Origin: Planctomycetota bacterium
Lineage (GTDB): Bacteria > Planctomycetota > PUPC01 > JACPCR01
Assembly (NCBI GenBank): GCA_030740295.1
Contig: JASLXP010000686.1
Coordinates: 1 to 7,192 of the forward strand
Direction: 5' to 3'
Length of the DNA stretch: 7,192 nucleotides
Of the stretch, positions 1-6,114 are shown one piece after another. The position numbers were made by a program, and so were the translations under genes. How positions within the stretch are numbered: position 1 is the stretch's first letter; the number at the start of each line of letters is the position of its first letter. The notes beneath the pieces were generated by a model that saw nothing but the letters and a program-made list of their open reading frames with translations, ran no database searches and had not been told where the DNA came from.

Positions 1-215
1 GGGACATCTGCATGCAGCTTCGGTCCCGTGTAAGGGGCTCCGACTCCGGCAAAGTCGACTCCAAGGACGTTGCGCAGTCCTTCATGGTCATTTGGTGCCA
101 GCCCGAAGTGCTTCTTCAGCCGTGCGTCGATCCCCGGATTCGCCCGGTAGTTGATGGGGACACGGTCCGGTTCCTCATGGGCGAACGCTTTAAGCACACG
201 CTCTCTGGAAGTCAT
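1..215 (-). CDS. URO-D superfamily protein, N-terminal part (cut by window edge)
   Basis: Only the first 71 codons are present; the gene runs off the left edge. The product begins MTSRERVLKAFAHEEPDRVP, the usual opening of uroporphyrinogen decarboxylase-like proteins (M-T-x-R-E-R-V-L-x-A, then E-x-P-D-R-V-P). In this superfamily, proteins outside haem synthesis are often corrinoid-dependent methyltransferases or uncharacterised paralogues. The part that would show the zinc ligands (His-X-Cys and a late Cys) lies outside the window, so the reaction cannot be assigned. The start at 215 is supported by an AGAGGAA ribosome-binding sequence about 6 bases upstream. An ATG at 222 is in another frame that closes within 11 codons. 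The gene lies 172 bases downstream of a second URO-D paralogue on the same strand, with a likely terminator between them, so it may be transcribed separately. Confidence 0.85.
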   Translation of the reverse strand, partial: MTSRERVLKAFAHEEPDRVPINYRANPGIDARLKKHFGLAPNDHEGLRNVLGVDFAGVGAPYTGPKLHADV

Positions 216-268
216 CCGTCATTCCTCTCGGTAGCTTCGGGGTCACCATTGTCAGACACTCGTACCAT
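212..268 (-). other. possible 18-codon leader ORF overlapping the start of the partial URO-D gene
   Basis: On the minus strand an AAAGGAGG sequence lies directly upstream of an ATG at 268-266. From there 18 codons run to a TGA at 214-212, which overlaps the ATG of the URO-D gene (215-213) in the ATGA arrangement typical of translational coupling. The peptide (MVRVSDNGDPEATERNDG) resembles nothing I recognise. Only 2 bases separate the GGAGG core from the ATG, which is too short for good initiation. The in-frame GTG four codons in is better spaced. It may be a leader peptide or chance. Confidence 0.2.
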
Positions 269-298
269 GGCCTCCTTTCCCGTCCGCATCGGCCAGCG

Positions 299-304
299 AT
301 TATC
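299..304 (-). promoter_or_regulatory. possible -10 element for the partial URO-D gene
   Basis: The minus strand reads GATAAT here, five of six matches to the sigma-70 -10 consensus, downstream of the terminator-like hairpin and 84 bases before the URO-D start codon. At 17-base spacing the -35 position reads TTCTTC, which is poor. The call rests on the -10 match and on the need for a new promoter after a terminator. Confidence 0.25.
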
Positions 305-359
305 CACTATTAGTCATCCACGAAGAACTGCGCCTCGTGCCCAATCTCCGGAACGCGTG

Positions 360-388
360 AAAAAGACTGCGGGGAATTCTCGTTCCCC
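360..388 (-). terminator. Rho-independent-type terminator after the MtaA-like gene
   Basis: Read on the minus strand, GGGGAA and TTCCCC form a perfect 6-base-pair stem around a 6-base loop (CGAGAA). A 6-base spacer and five T residues follow. The stem begins at the last base of the TAG stop codon of the MtaA-like gene, so hairpin and stop are fused. The spacer before the T-run is longer than ideal and the stem is short, so termination may be partial. Confidence 0.5.
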
Positions 389-1407
389 TAACCGCTCAGG
401 CCACCACCGGAAGCGCACGATGCGGCATCGACAATCCAACGCAGGGCCTCGGAACTTGCGTTGAGGGGGACGGCACACTCAGGCCCGATCACAGCAACGC
501 CCGCGTCGATGGCGTAGCGCACCTGGTCCTCGATTGATTGCTGGTCTCCGGACACGATCGAGGGCACGTTGCTGACATTGCCTGCGAGCTTGATGCGTTC
601 GCCGGCAATCGCCATGGCTTCTCGAGCATCGTTCCTGGAATCGAAATGAAACGCGGCAAAGCCGGAATCGGCGATGTAATCCAGCCGGTCGAGGGTGAAG
701 CCGCATATATGCAGAATGATGGGACAATCGATGCGACGGCTCAGCTCCTGATGAACGGGTAGAAGATAGTCCCGGTACATTTCCGCCCGGCAGAGGTCGC
801 CCGTGAGGTGATCCCCGAGCGTCAGACTGTCCGCACCGGCCTCGATCTGAGCCTGCGCGAACACCAGGGTCACCTCCTTCAACACATCCAGAATGCGACG
901 GACCTTGCCCGGATTGTCGAGCGTCAGGACCAGGAATTCCTCGATTCCGAAGAGGTGATAAGCCAGGGTCCATGGTCCGAACACCTTCCCGATAATGGCC
1001 ACTTCATCACCGAACCGTTGCCTGAGAAGGGAGATCGCCTCCAGGACCGCCCGGGTGGGCACTCGTTCAAGGAAATCGGGAGGGATATGAAAATCTTTCG
1101 GCTCCTCGAACAGGTATGGCCGCCGCACCGCGGGCATGTGCGACATGTCACCCCAGCTCATGTTCGCGCCGAGGGCCGCGGCTTCGTTGATGACCGAAAA
1201 ATAAGGAGCGACCGTATCGTAACCCAGGACCTCATGGCCTACGGCAGCCAGCTTCGCCATCTTCTCACCATTCGTATGCACCTCGGGAAATGTGCAGTCC
1301 TCAGATTCCATCAGGTCCGTCGTGGCGATGGAGGTCGGGGTTCCCACACAGGGCCGGTCGACAGCTTCACCTTTCAGCGCGTTCAGGAATCGCTCTCGCG
1401 GACTCAT
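388..1407 (-). CDS. MtaA/CmuA-like methylcobalamin methyltransferase (URO-D superfamily)
   Basis: This 339-residue protein has the full length of MtaA-type enzymes, which move a methyl group from a methylated corrinoid protein to a thiol acceptor such as coenzyme M. It opens with MSPRERFLNALKGEAVDRPC, typical of the URO-D superfamily. The zinc signature of the MtaA/CmuA/MtbA branch is present: His233 and Cys235 in ILHICG and Cys311 in GPECAVP, at nearly the positions known for methanogen MtaA. The zinc would activate the acceptor thiol. No corrinoid-binding protein or substrate-specific methyltransferase is visible, so the methyl donor and acceptor are unknown; in a bacterium the acceptor may be tetrahydrofolate or a thiol other than coenzyme M. 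The start at 1407 follows GGGGAG (1423-1418), 10 bases upstream. An in-frame stop just beyond excludes a much longer protein. The gene is divergent from the transporter gene. The cytoplasmic location is inferred from the absence of a signal peptide or membrane segment. Confidence 0.85.
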   Translation of the reverse strand: MSPRERFLNALKGEAVDRPCVGTPTSIATTDLMESEDCTFPEVHTNGEKMAKLAAVGHEVLGYDTVAPYFSVINEAAALGANMSWGDMSHMPAVRRPYLFEEPKDFHIPPDFLERVPTRAVLEAISLLRQRFGDEVAIIGKVFGPWTLAYHLFGIEEFLVLTLDNPGKVRRILDVLKEVTLVFAQAQIEAGADSLTLGDHLTGDLCRAEMYRDYLLPVHQELSRRIDCPIILHICGFTLDRLDYIADSGFAAFHFDSRNDAREAMAIAGERIKLAGNVSNVPSIVSGDQQSIEDQVRYAIDAGVAVIGPECAVPLNASSEALRWIVDAASCASGGGLSG

Positions 1408-1594
1408 GCTTATGATGCTCCCCGGGAAGTTTCAGCCGGCCAAAAAGCTCGGGCGCGTACAACGGCAACCTACACTTTCGGCTGTGCGGCATCCACCCAA
1501 AAAGAGAAGAGACGTCCCCAGCCTACCCAATTGTCCTTACCGAACTGATCGCATACCTTGAATAAAACCTGACTCTGAAGGGGAAGAAACAAAT
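1408..1594. promoter_or_regulatory. divergent intergenic region between the MtaA-like and transporter genes
   Basis: These 187 bases separate two divergent genes and must hold promoters for both. On the plus strand the best candidate I see is TTGTCC (1531-1536), a 17-base spacer, then TACCTT (1554-1559), which is weak in both boxes. An AT-richer patch (GAATAAAA) follows. The ribosome-binding sequence AAGGGGAAG (1578-1586) lies about 10 bases before the transporter ATG. I found no convincing minus-strand promoter and no cobalamin riboswitch-like structure, although one might be expected next to a corrinoid-dependent enzyme. Confidence 0.3.
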
Positions 1595-3847
1595 ATGGGA
1601 GTATTCGAGCCACTCGAGAAGTTGAAATCAGATGACATGCCTGAGAAGAAACTCCCCTTCTGGAAAATGGCCGGGCCGGGCGCAGTTCTCGTCGGGCTGT
1701 CCATCGGCGCGGGTGAGATCATCATCTGGCCGAGAATCACAGCGGAATTTGGGGCAACAATGATCTGGGCGGCAGTCATGGGGGTCTTCCTCCAGCTCTG
1801 GATCAACCTGGAGGTCGGCCGCTGGACAATTGCTACCGGCGAGACCGTTTTCACCGGGTATGCCCGAGTCTGGCGTGGATTTGCCCCGGTGTTCATCCTT
1901 TTGACATTTGTGGCCTGGATTGCCCCCGGTTGGGCCCGCGCCTCGGGGCTCGCACTCAAGGCCCTCATCTTTGGACCCGAAGGCTGGGGCTCAGATACAT
2001 TCTGGACGACCGTCACCTTTGGCATGGCAGCTCTCATTCTTTTCGGGCCCAAGATAATGTACAAGTCGGTCGAGAGGAGCATCGAGGCAATGGTCATCAT
2101 TGTTACCATCGGCCTGATCGTGGTGGTTTTCGCTGTGGGCTCCGCTGACACATGGAAGCAGCTCGGCAAGGGCATTCTGAACGTTGGCCACCGTGAAACA
2201 GAGGGGGCTTATTGGTTGGCCACTGATGCCGGCGCTTTCAAGTTCCATAATGGGACCAGCGTCATCTTTGATGGAACACGGGATTTCAAAGGAGGCAAGG
2301 TGCTGAGTGTGTTTCGGCCGAAAGGGGGACCCTTGTACTTCGGCACAGAGCAGGGCGCGCTGTCCTTTGACGGCCTTGATTTCAAGCCGGTGGAAGGACT
2401 CCACGACCGAAAGGTCACAGCCATCAGTGAAACGAAAAAGACTCTGTGGTTCGGGACGGACCAGGGCCTTTACCGGCAGAAAAATGGCTCGCCTGCCAGG
2501 ACAGAATGCCCCGTTCAGTCTGTGGCGGACATGCTTGCCATCCCCGACCGCGAGACCGGAAAAGAGGATCTCTGGATTGTCGGCGAAGATCTCTACAAAT
2601 GGAATGGCGAAGGTTTCCACAAGGTGCGCACACGCACCAGGAATTTCAAGGCCATCTGCGAGGGAGAGAATGGCAGTGTCTGGGCAGCCACATGGGGAGA
2701 GCTCTACCACATCGCGGATGGCAAAGTGACGGAGCACAAAGACTCACTCCCGGAACGCACATTCTTTCAAGACATCGCCCTGGCTCGGGACGGGAGTGTT
2801 TGGATCGCTTCAAACAAGGGCATGTATCAGTTCAAGGGCGGAAAGCTCAATTTGAGTTTCTCCGAACGGGGGTTCAGTCGAGTATTGATCGAAAGGGATG
2901 GCACCGTCTGGGCCGCAGCAACCGCGCACACCCTCTTTAAGAAAACTGGGGAGACATTCGTCAAACACAGTTTCGTGACCACGAAGAAACACTTCGTCCG
3001 CTCCACAGACATCAATGGAATCCATCGCGATCATGGTATGGCCATTAAGGCCTTCTTCATCGCCATCGTTTTTGCCGGAGCCGGGGGGACCGCGAATTTG
3101 TTCTACACCTTTTATCTGCGGGACAAGAACATCGGGATGGGAGCTCTTGTGCCCGAAACGCGCAACCCGCTCAGAGACCGTGACGAGGCCGTCCCTTCCA
3201 CGGGTTTTACCTGGGAAGCGACGGAGGAGAACACGAAACGGTTCAAGGCGTGGTGGAAGTACATCATTCAGGATCAGACCTTCTTTTTCTTCGGTCTCAA
3301 TACGGTCACCATCCTGTTGTTCATTTTCGCTGCTCTTGCTGTGCTGTATCCGAATGGGATCGTCCCGCCTAAAGGCAAGCTGATCTACGGTGAGGCTGTC
3401 GTTCTGGGGAGTGTCTGGGGGCCCACCGGGCGCACTATTTTTCTGATCGTGGGAGTGGCGACGCTTTTCGGTACCCAACTCGCCCTGATAGACGGCGTTG
3501 CTCGCTCGATGGCGGATATCATTTACACAAATTTCAAGGGCGCGAAGAAACGCGGCGTTGGCTGGTGGTACATGATGTTCGCGGGCGGGTGGATGATCGC
3601 CGGATGCCTGATCACGTGGATCCTGGAACAGTGGCAGGTCAGCGATTTGACCTTCCTCTTCAACGCGGCCTACATGGGCGGCTTTGCCATGGCCCTTTAC
3701 GTGCCTCTGACTCTTTTCATCAATTACCGTTATCTGCCCAAGCCGGCCCGGCCCGGCCCGGTCTGCACGGTCATGATGCTGGTGGCCTCTGCCGTCTATG
3801 TCGGTTTTGCGATTGCATGCCTGGGCTGGGAAGCCGGGCTCTGGTAA
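1595..3847 (+). CDS. Nramp-fold membrane transporter with a seven-repeat beta-propeller inserted between helices 5 and 6
   Basis: This is one uninterrupted 750-residue frame. Residues 1-183 hold five membrane segments (about 27-47, 53-73, 95-124, 134-152, 162-182). Residues 484-744 hold six more (about 484-507, 563-585, 612-636, 655-677, 683-709, 722-744). That is the 11-helix Nramp plan in the LeuT fold. Helix 1 reads GPGAVLVGLSIGAGE, giving GAGE where metal transporters have DPGN. Helix 6 reads FAGAGGTANLFY and lacks the metal-binding Met motif. Both features mark a divergent Nramp-like branch that probably does not carry Mn(II) or Fe(II) in the usual way. Between the halves, residues 199-480 are soluble and carry seven propeller repeats of the two-component regulator type. 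With the N-terminus in the cytoplasm, the loop after helix 5 faces the periplasm. An approximately 50-residue loop (511-562, rich in charged and Trp residues) lies on the cytoplasmic side before helix 7. The substrate is unknown. The gene starts an apparent operon with DUF4416 and murQ. The start is set by AAGGGGAAG upstream. Confidence 0.85.
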   Translation: MGVFEPLEKLKSDDMPEKKLPFWKMAGPGAVLVGLSIGAGEIIIWPRITAEFGATMIWAAVMGVFLQLWINLEVGRWTIATGETVFTGYARVWRGFAPVFILLTFVAWIAPGWARASGLALKALIFGPEGWGSDTFWTTVTFGMAALILFGPKIMYKSVERSIEAMVIIVTIGLIVVVFAVGSADTWKQLGKGILNVGHRETEGAYWLATDAGAFKFHNGTSVIFDGTRDFKGGKVLSVFRPKGGPLYFGTEQGALSFDGLDFKPVEGLHDRKVTAISETKKTLWFGTDQGLYRQKNGSPARTECPVQSVADMLAIPDRETGKEDLWIVGEDLYKWNGEGFHKVRTRTRNFKAICEGENGSVWAATWGELYHIADGKVTEHKDSLPERTFFQDIALARDGSVWIASNKGMYQFKGGKLNLSFSERGFSRVLIERDGTVWAAATAHTLFKKTGETFVKHSFVTTKKHFVRSTDINGIHRDHGMAIKAFFIAIVFAGAGGTANLFYTFYLRDKNIGMGALVPETRNPLRDRDEAVPSTGFTWEATEENTKRFKAWWKYIIQDQTFFFFGLNTVTILLFIFAALAVLYPNGIVPPKGKLIYGEAVVLGSVWGPTGRTIFLIVGVATLFGTQLALIDGVARSMADIIYTNFKGAKKRGVGWWYMMFAGGWMIAGCLITWILEQWQVSDLTFLFNAAYMGGFAMALYVPLTLFINYRYLPKPARPGPVCTVMMLVASAVYVGFAIACLGWEAGLW
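2204..2971 (+). repeat. seven Reg_prop-type beta-propeller repeats within the transporter gene
   Basis: Protein repeats at residues 204-459 share the pattern G-x-(L/V)-W-(F/I)-(G/A)-T-x-x-G-L-Y, followed by a short G-containing turn. Examples are TLWFGTDQGLYR, PLYFGTEQGALSF and SVWIASNKGMYQF. The anchoring aromatic recurs at 207, 248, 285, 327, 363, 403 and 439, a spacing of 36-42 residues. The stretch between two repeats, GLHDRKVTAISE, is the classic linker seen in periplasmic sensors of hybrid two-component systems. Seven repeats suffice for a closed seven-bladed propeller. Blades 4 and 7 are the most degenerate. The repeats are recognisable in protein only, not as DNA copies. Confidence 0.8.
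3743..3761 (+). repeat. short GC-only tandem repeat (CCGGC-type pentamer)
   Basis: The bases ccggcccggcccggcccgg repeat a GGCCC unit about three times inside the transporter gene. They encode the Pro/Arg/Gly-rich turn (KPARPGP) before the last membrane helix. The repeat is pentameric, so slippage by one unit would shift the frame and remove helix 11. Confidence 0.6.
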
Positions 3848-4404
3848 TGGGAGACCTCCGCCCCGTCCATCCGGTCAGACTCTTCATCGGACTCCTCGCC
3901 GCAGAGGAAGAATGGCTGGACCTCGCCGTCGAAACATGCGCACAGGAATTCGGGCCGCTTGAGAAGTGCAGCCCCCTGATGCCGTTTGAGTACACGGACT
4001 ACTACGCGGACGAGATGGGACAGACGCTGCATCGGCAATTCGCAGTGTTTCGGCCACTTGTCGATCCCGACTGTCTGCCGGAGACGAAATTGAAAACAAA
4101 CGGGCTGGAGACAGAAATGGCGACCAGGATAAGCAGCGCTCCGTCCAGGCCAGTGAATATCGATCCTGGTTATTTCTCCGCGAGCGGTTTGTTCCTGGCG
4201 ACGACGAAAAACTTCACTCACCGCATCTACCTCACACAGGGCATTTATGGCGAAGTCACATTGCAGTACGTCGAAGGCACGTTTCGCCCATTCGAATGGA
4301 CCTATCCCGATTACCGGGCCGCCGGCACCATCAAATTCTTCAACGACGCACGGGCCCGATACATTCAACAACTGAAGAGACAGGGCAGCCCCAGGCAGAG
4401 ATGA
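3847..4404 (+). CDS. DUF4416 family protein
   Basis: The 185-residue product matches the DUF4416 family from end to end: an N-terminal VRLFIGLLAAEE strand-helix, then FEYTDYYADEMG, a mid-protein VNIDPGYFSASGLFLATTK block, HRIYLTQGIYGEVTL, and a C-terminal WTYPDYRAAGTIKFF. The family has no established function that I know. Its conserved acidic and aromatic blocks suggest a soluble cytoplasmic protein, and no signal peptide or membrane helix is visible. The start at 3847 is chosen because homology begins there and its ATG overlaps the transporter stop codon by one base (TAATG), a sign of translational coupling. The frame stays open upstream to 3565, but that part only shadows the transporter gene and has no family similarity. 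No strong separate ribosome-binding site is seen, which agrees with coupling. murQ starts 4 bases after its stop. Confidence 0.85.
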   Translation: MGDLRPVHPVRLFIGLLAAEEEWLDLAVETCAQEFGPLEKCSPLMPFEYTDYYADEMGQTLHRQFAVFRPLVDPDCLPETKLKTNGLETEMATRISSAPSRPVNIDPGYFSASGLFLATTKNFTHRIYLTQGIYGEVTLQYVEGTFRPFEWTYPDYRAAGTIKFFNDARARYIQQLKRQGSPRQR

Positions 4405-4408
4405 GACC

Positions 4409-5302
4409 ATGAGTTACCAGGATCTGATCACTGAATCACGCAACGAGAGCACTGCAGACCTGGATGAATGTACCTCGATCGAGATGATCAAATTAATGCA
4501 GAGAGAAGATGCGGAAGTGCTGCGTGCGGTAAAGAGGGTTCGGAACCAGATGGCTGCAGCGGTGGATGAGATCTCCGTTCGATTAAGAAGGGGCGGACGC
4601 CTCTTTTACGTCGGCGCTGGTACAAGCGGCCGGCTTGGAGTCCTCGATGCCGCGGAATGCCCGCCCACCTACGGTACCGATCCTGAAATGGTTCAGGGCA
4701 TCATCGCCGGAGGAATCCCCGCGCTCACCAGATCCATCGAAGGCGCGGAAGATCGGCCGGACATTGGAAGAAAGAAAATCCGTGAGAAGCAAGTGATCGA
4801 AAATGACGTTGTATTCGGGATCACCGCCAGCGGCACTGCGCCGTTTGTCCTTGCCGCGCTCCAGGAAGCTGCCTCGAGGAGGGCATTCACGATTCTCCTC
4901 TGCTTCAATCCGGAGGTAGACGATTCGGTCGCCAATCTGATCTTCAGTCCTGTAGTCGGCCCCGAAGTGGTGACCGGCTCAACAAGAATGAAAGCCGGCA
5001 CGGCAACCAAGCTCATACTCAATACGATCAGCACTGCCGTGATGGTCCGGCTTGGAAAGGTCTACGGCAACCTGATGGTAGACCTCCAGGTCAAGAACAA
5101 GAAGCTTGAAGACCGCGCCTGCCGTATCGTCATGGCCTTGACCGGCGCAGGTCGAAAAGAAGCCGAGCGGTTGATCCGACGTGCAGACGGTGACACAAAG
5201 GTTGCCATCGTTATGGGCGTCAACGGCACGACTCCGTCCAAAGCCAGGAAACTGCTGGGCGATAATGACGGTATTCTGAGAAAAGTCATTGGACAGGTCT
5301 GA
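4409..5302 (+). CDS. murQ: N-acetylmuramic acid 6-phosphate etherase
   Basis: MurQ removes the D-lactyl ether from N-acetylmuramic acid 6-phosphate, giving N-acetylglucosamine 6-phosphate and D-lactate, in cytoplasmic recycling of peptidoglycan sugars. The 297-residue length equals that of the E. coli enzyme. The SIS sugar-phosphate fold shows in FYVGAGTSGRLGVLDAAE (residues 67-83) and in GITASGTAPFV. Catalytic Glu83 (in AAECPPTYG) and Glu114 (in EGAED) occupy the same positions as in E. coli. The signature GPEVVTGSTRMKAGTATK (184-201) and YGNLMVDLQVKN (219-230) are intact, so the enzyme should be active. The C-terminal part (about 240-297) has the helical region usual for the family. The start follows GAGATGAG and lies 4 bases after the DUF4416 stop, so the genes are surely co-transcribed. 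The usual partners (MurP phosphotransferase transporter, AnmK kinase, NagZ) are not in the window, so the source of the phosphorylated sugar is unclear. Confidence 0.95.
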   Translation: MSYQDLITESRNESTADLDECTSIEMIKLMQREDAEVLRAVKRVRNQMAAAVDEISVRLRRGGRLFYVGAGTSGRLGVLDAAECPPTYGTDPEMVQGIIAGGIPALTRSIEGAEDRPDIGRKKIREKQVIENDVVFGITASGTAPFVLAALQEAASRRAFTILLCFNPEVDDSVANLIFSPVVGPEVVTGSTRMKAGTATKLILNTISTAVMVRLGKVYGNLMVDLQVKNKKLEDRACRIVMALTGAGRKEAERLIRRADGDTKVAIVMGVNGTTPSKARKLLGDNDGILRKVIGQV

Positions 5303-5427
5303 AGAAGATAATCCACTTGAAACTTCAACTTTCCGATGCACCCTCTGAGCGTGTGTCTCAAACTTGGCATTCATCAAACAAGCCCTGGGGTTACCATCAC
5401 CTCAAACTATCAACCATTCCTTAACCA
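5303..5427 (+). other. gap between murQ and the deacetylase gene
   Basis: These 125 bases carry no convincing gene, terminator or ribosome-binding site. A TTGGCA at 5364-5369 resembles a -35 box, but the region 16-18 bases downstream is GC-rich with no -10 match. The 3' part (5398-5427) is pyrimidine- and A-rich and lacks a purine-rich Shine-Dalgarno sequence. Whether transcription reads through from murQ cannot be decided. Confidence 0.4.
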
Positions 5428-6114
5428 ATGCCCGACAGCATCGACATCCTGGCCATCGGCTCACACCCCGACGATATCGAAATCGCGGTTGGCGGAACGC
5501 TCATCAAGATGATCCAGTCCGGATGGAAGGTCGTCATCTGCGATGCCAGTAACGGCGAGCCGACGCCCTACGGCGATCCTGTTACCCGTGTCAAAGAGGC
5601 CAACGCGGCCGCGGAAGTCATCGGCGCAGAGCGTGTGATCCTCGACCTGCGAAATCGGTACATCGAAGACAATCTGGAGAGCCGCCGAAAGGTTGCCGAG
5701 GTCATCCGGGAGTATCGGCCGCGCATTCTCCTGATTCCCTATCCCGGCGGCGCGCATCCGGATCACCACGCGGTCTGCTCCATCTGCGAGGCGGCCCGCT
5801 TTTATGCCAAGCTTCACAAGACAAACATGTATGGCCAGCCCTGGCCTAACGAGCCGTGGTGGACGCCCAGGATGTACTACTGCTATGGACTCGGCGTTTC
5901 TGAAGAACAGATCAAGCCGAGCTTCATTGTCGATATCACCGCCCAATGGGATGAGAAGCTCGAGGCCCTCGCCTGTTACGAATCGCAGCCCGGTCCAATC
6001 AAGCAATCGTGGCGCGGCGAAGAGTACTACGGCAAGCTGATCGGTGTGGATTATGGGGAGCCGCTGTTCAGCAAAGAGGCCATCGGCGTCCATGATCTGG
6101 CGGGGTTGGTCTGA
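5428..6114 (+). CDS. PIG-L/LmbE-family zinc deacetylase, BshB1-like
   Basis: The 228-residue protein is a zinc-dependent N-deacetylase of the LmbE/PIG-L fold. The two metal motifs are intact: GSHPDDIE (His13, Asp15, Asp16) near the N-terminus and AHPDHHA (His110-Asp112-His113) in the middle, giving the usual His-Asp-His zinc site. Length and layout (IDILAIGSHPDD start, MYYCYGLG block, SFIVDIT, late YYGKLIGVDYGEPLFSKE) follow BshB1, which deacetylates GlcNAc-malate in bacillithiol synthesis. No bshA or bshC is in the window, and the family also holds deacetylases for other GlcNAc conjugates, so bacillithiol is likely but not shown. The N-terminus matches the family exactly, which fixes the start, yet no Shine-Dalgarno sequence precedes it. 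The stop overlaps the ribD start by one base. There is no signal peptide, so it should act in the cytoplasm. Confidence 0.85.
   Translation: MPDSIDILAIGSHPDDIEIAVGGTLIKMIQSGWKVVICDASNGEPTPYGDPVTRVKEANAAAEVIGAERVILDLRNRYIEDNLESRRKVAEVIREYRPRILLIPYPGGAHPDHHAVCSICEAARFYAKLHKTNMYGQPWPNEPWWTPRMYYCYGLGVSEEQIKPSFIVDITAQWDEKLEALACYESQPGPIKQSWRGEEYYGKLIGVDYGEPLFSKEAIGVHDLAGLV

Noticed and set aside
12..464. Plus-strand open frame of 150 codons at the left edge
   Set aside because: It lies antisense to the partial URO-D gene and the end of the MtaA-like gene, its composition is Arg/Ser/Pro-rich as in shadow frames, and it has no recognisable motif.
1408..1594. Cobalamin riboswitch upstream of the MtaA-like gene
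   Set aside because: I could not identify a B12-box-like sequence or the expected paired elements, and the gap is short for a full riboswitch plus promoter.
1537..2175. 212-codon minus-strand frame over the transporter start
   Set aside because: It is antisense to membrane helices 1-5 and low in complexity (Met/Thr/Pro/Ser-rich), as expected for the complement of hydrophobic codons.
3565..3846. 94-codon upstream extension of the DUF4416 frame
   Set aside because: It overlaps the transporter gene in another frame, resembles no DUF4416 N-terminus, and the family homology begins just after the ATG at 3847.
1595..3847. Possibility that the transporter is two half genes with a separate propeller gene between them
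   Set aside because: The frame is continuous through all three parts, with no stop, frameshift or plausible internal ribosome site at the junctions.
5303..5427. FMN riboswitch or terminator before the deacetylase-ribD pair
   Set aside because: The gap is too short for an FMN riboswitch, lacks its conserved elements, and shows no stable hairpin with a T-run.
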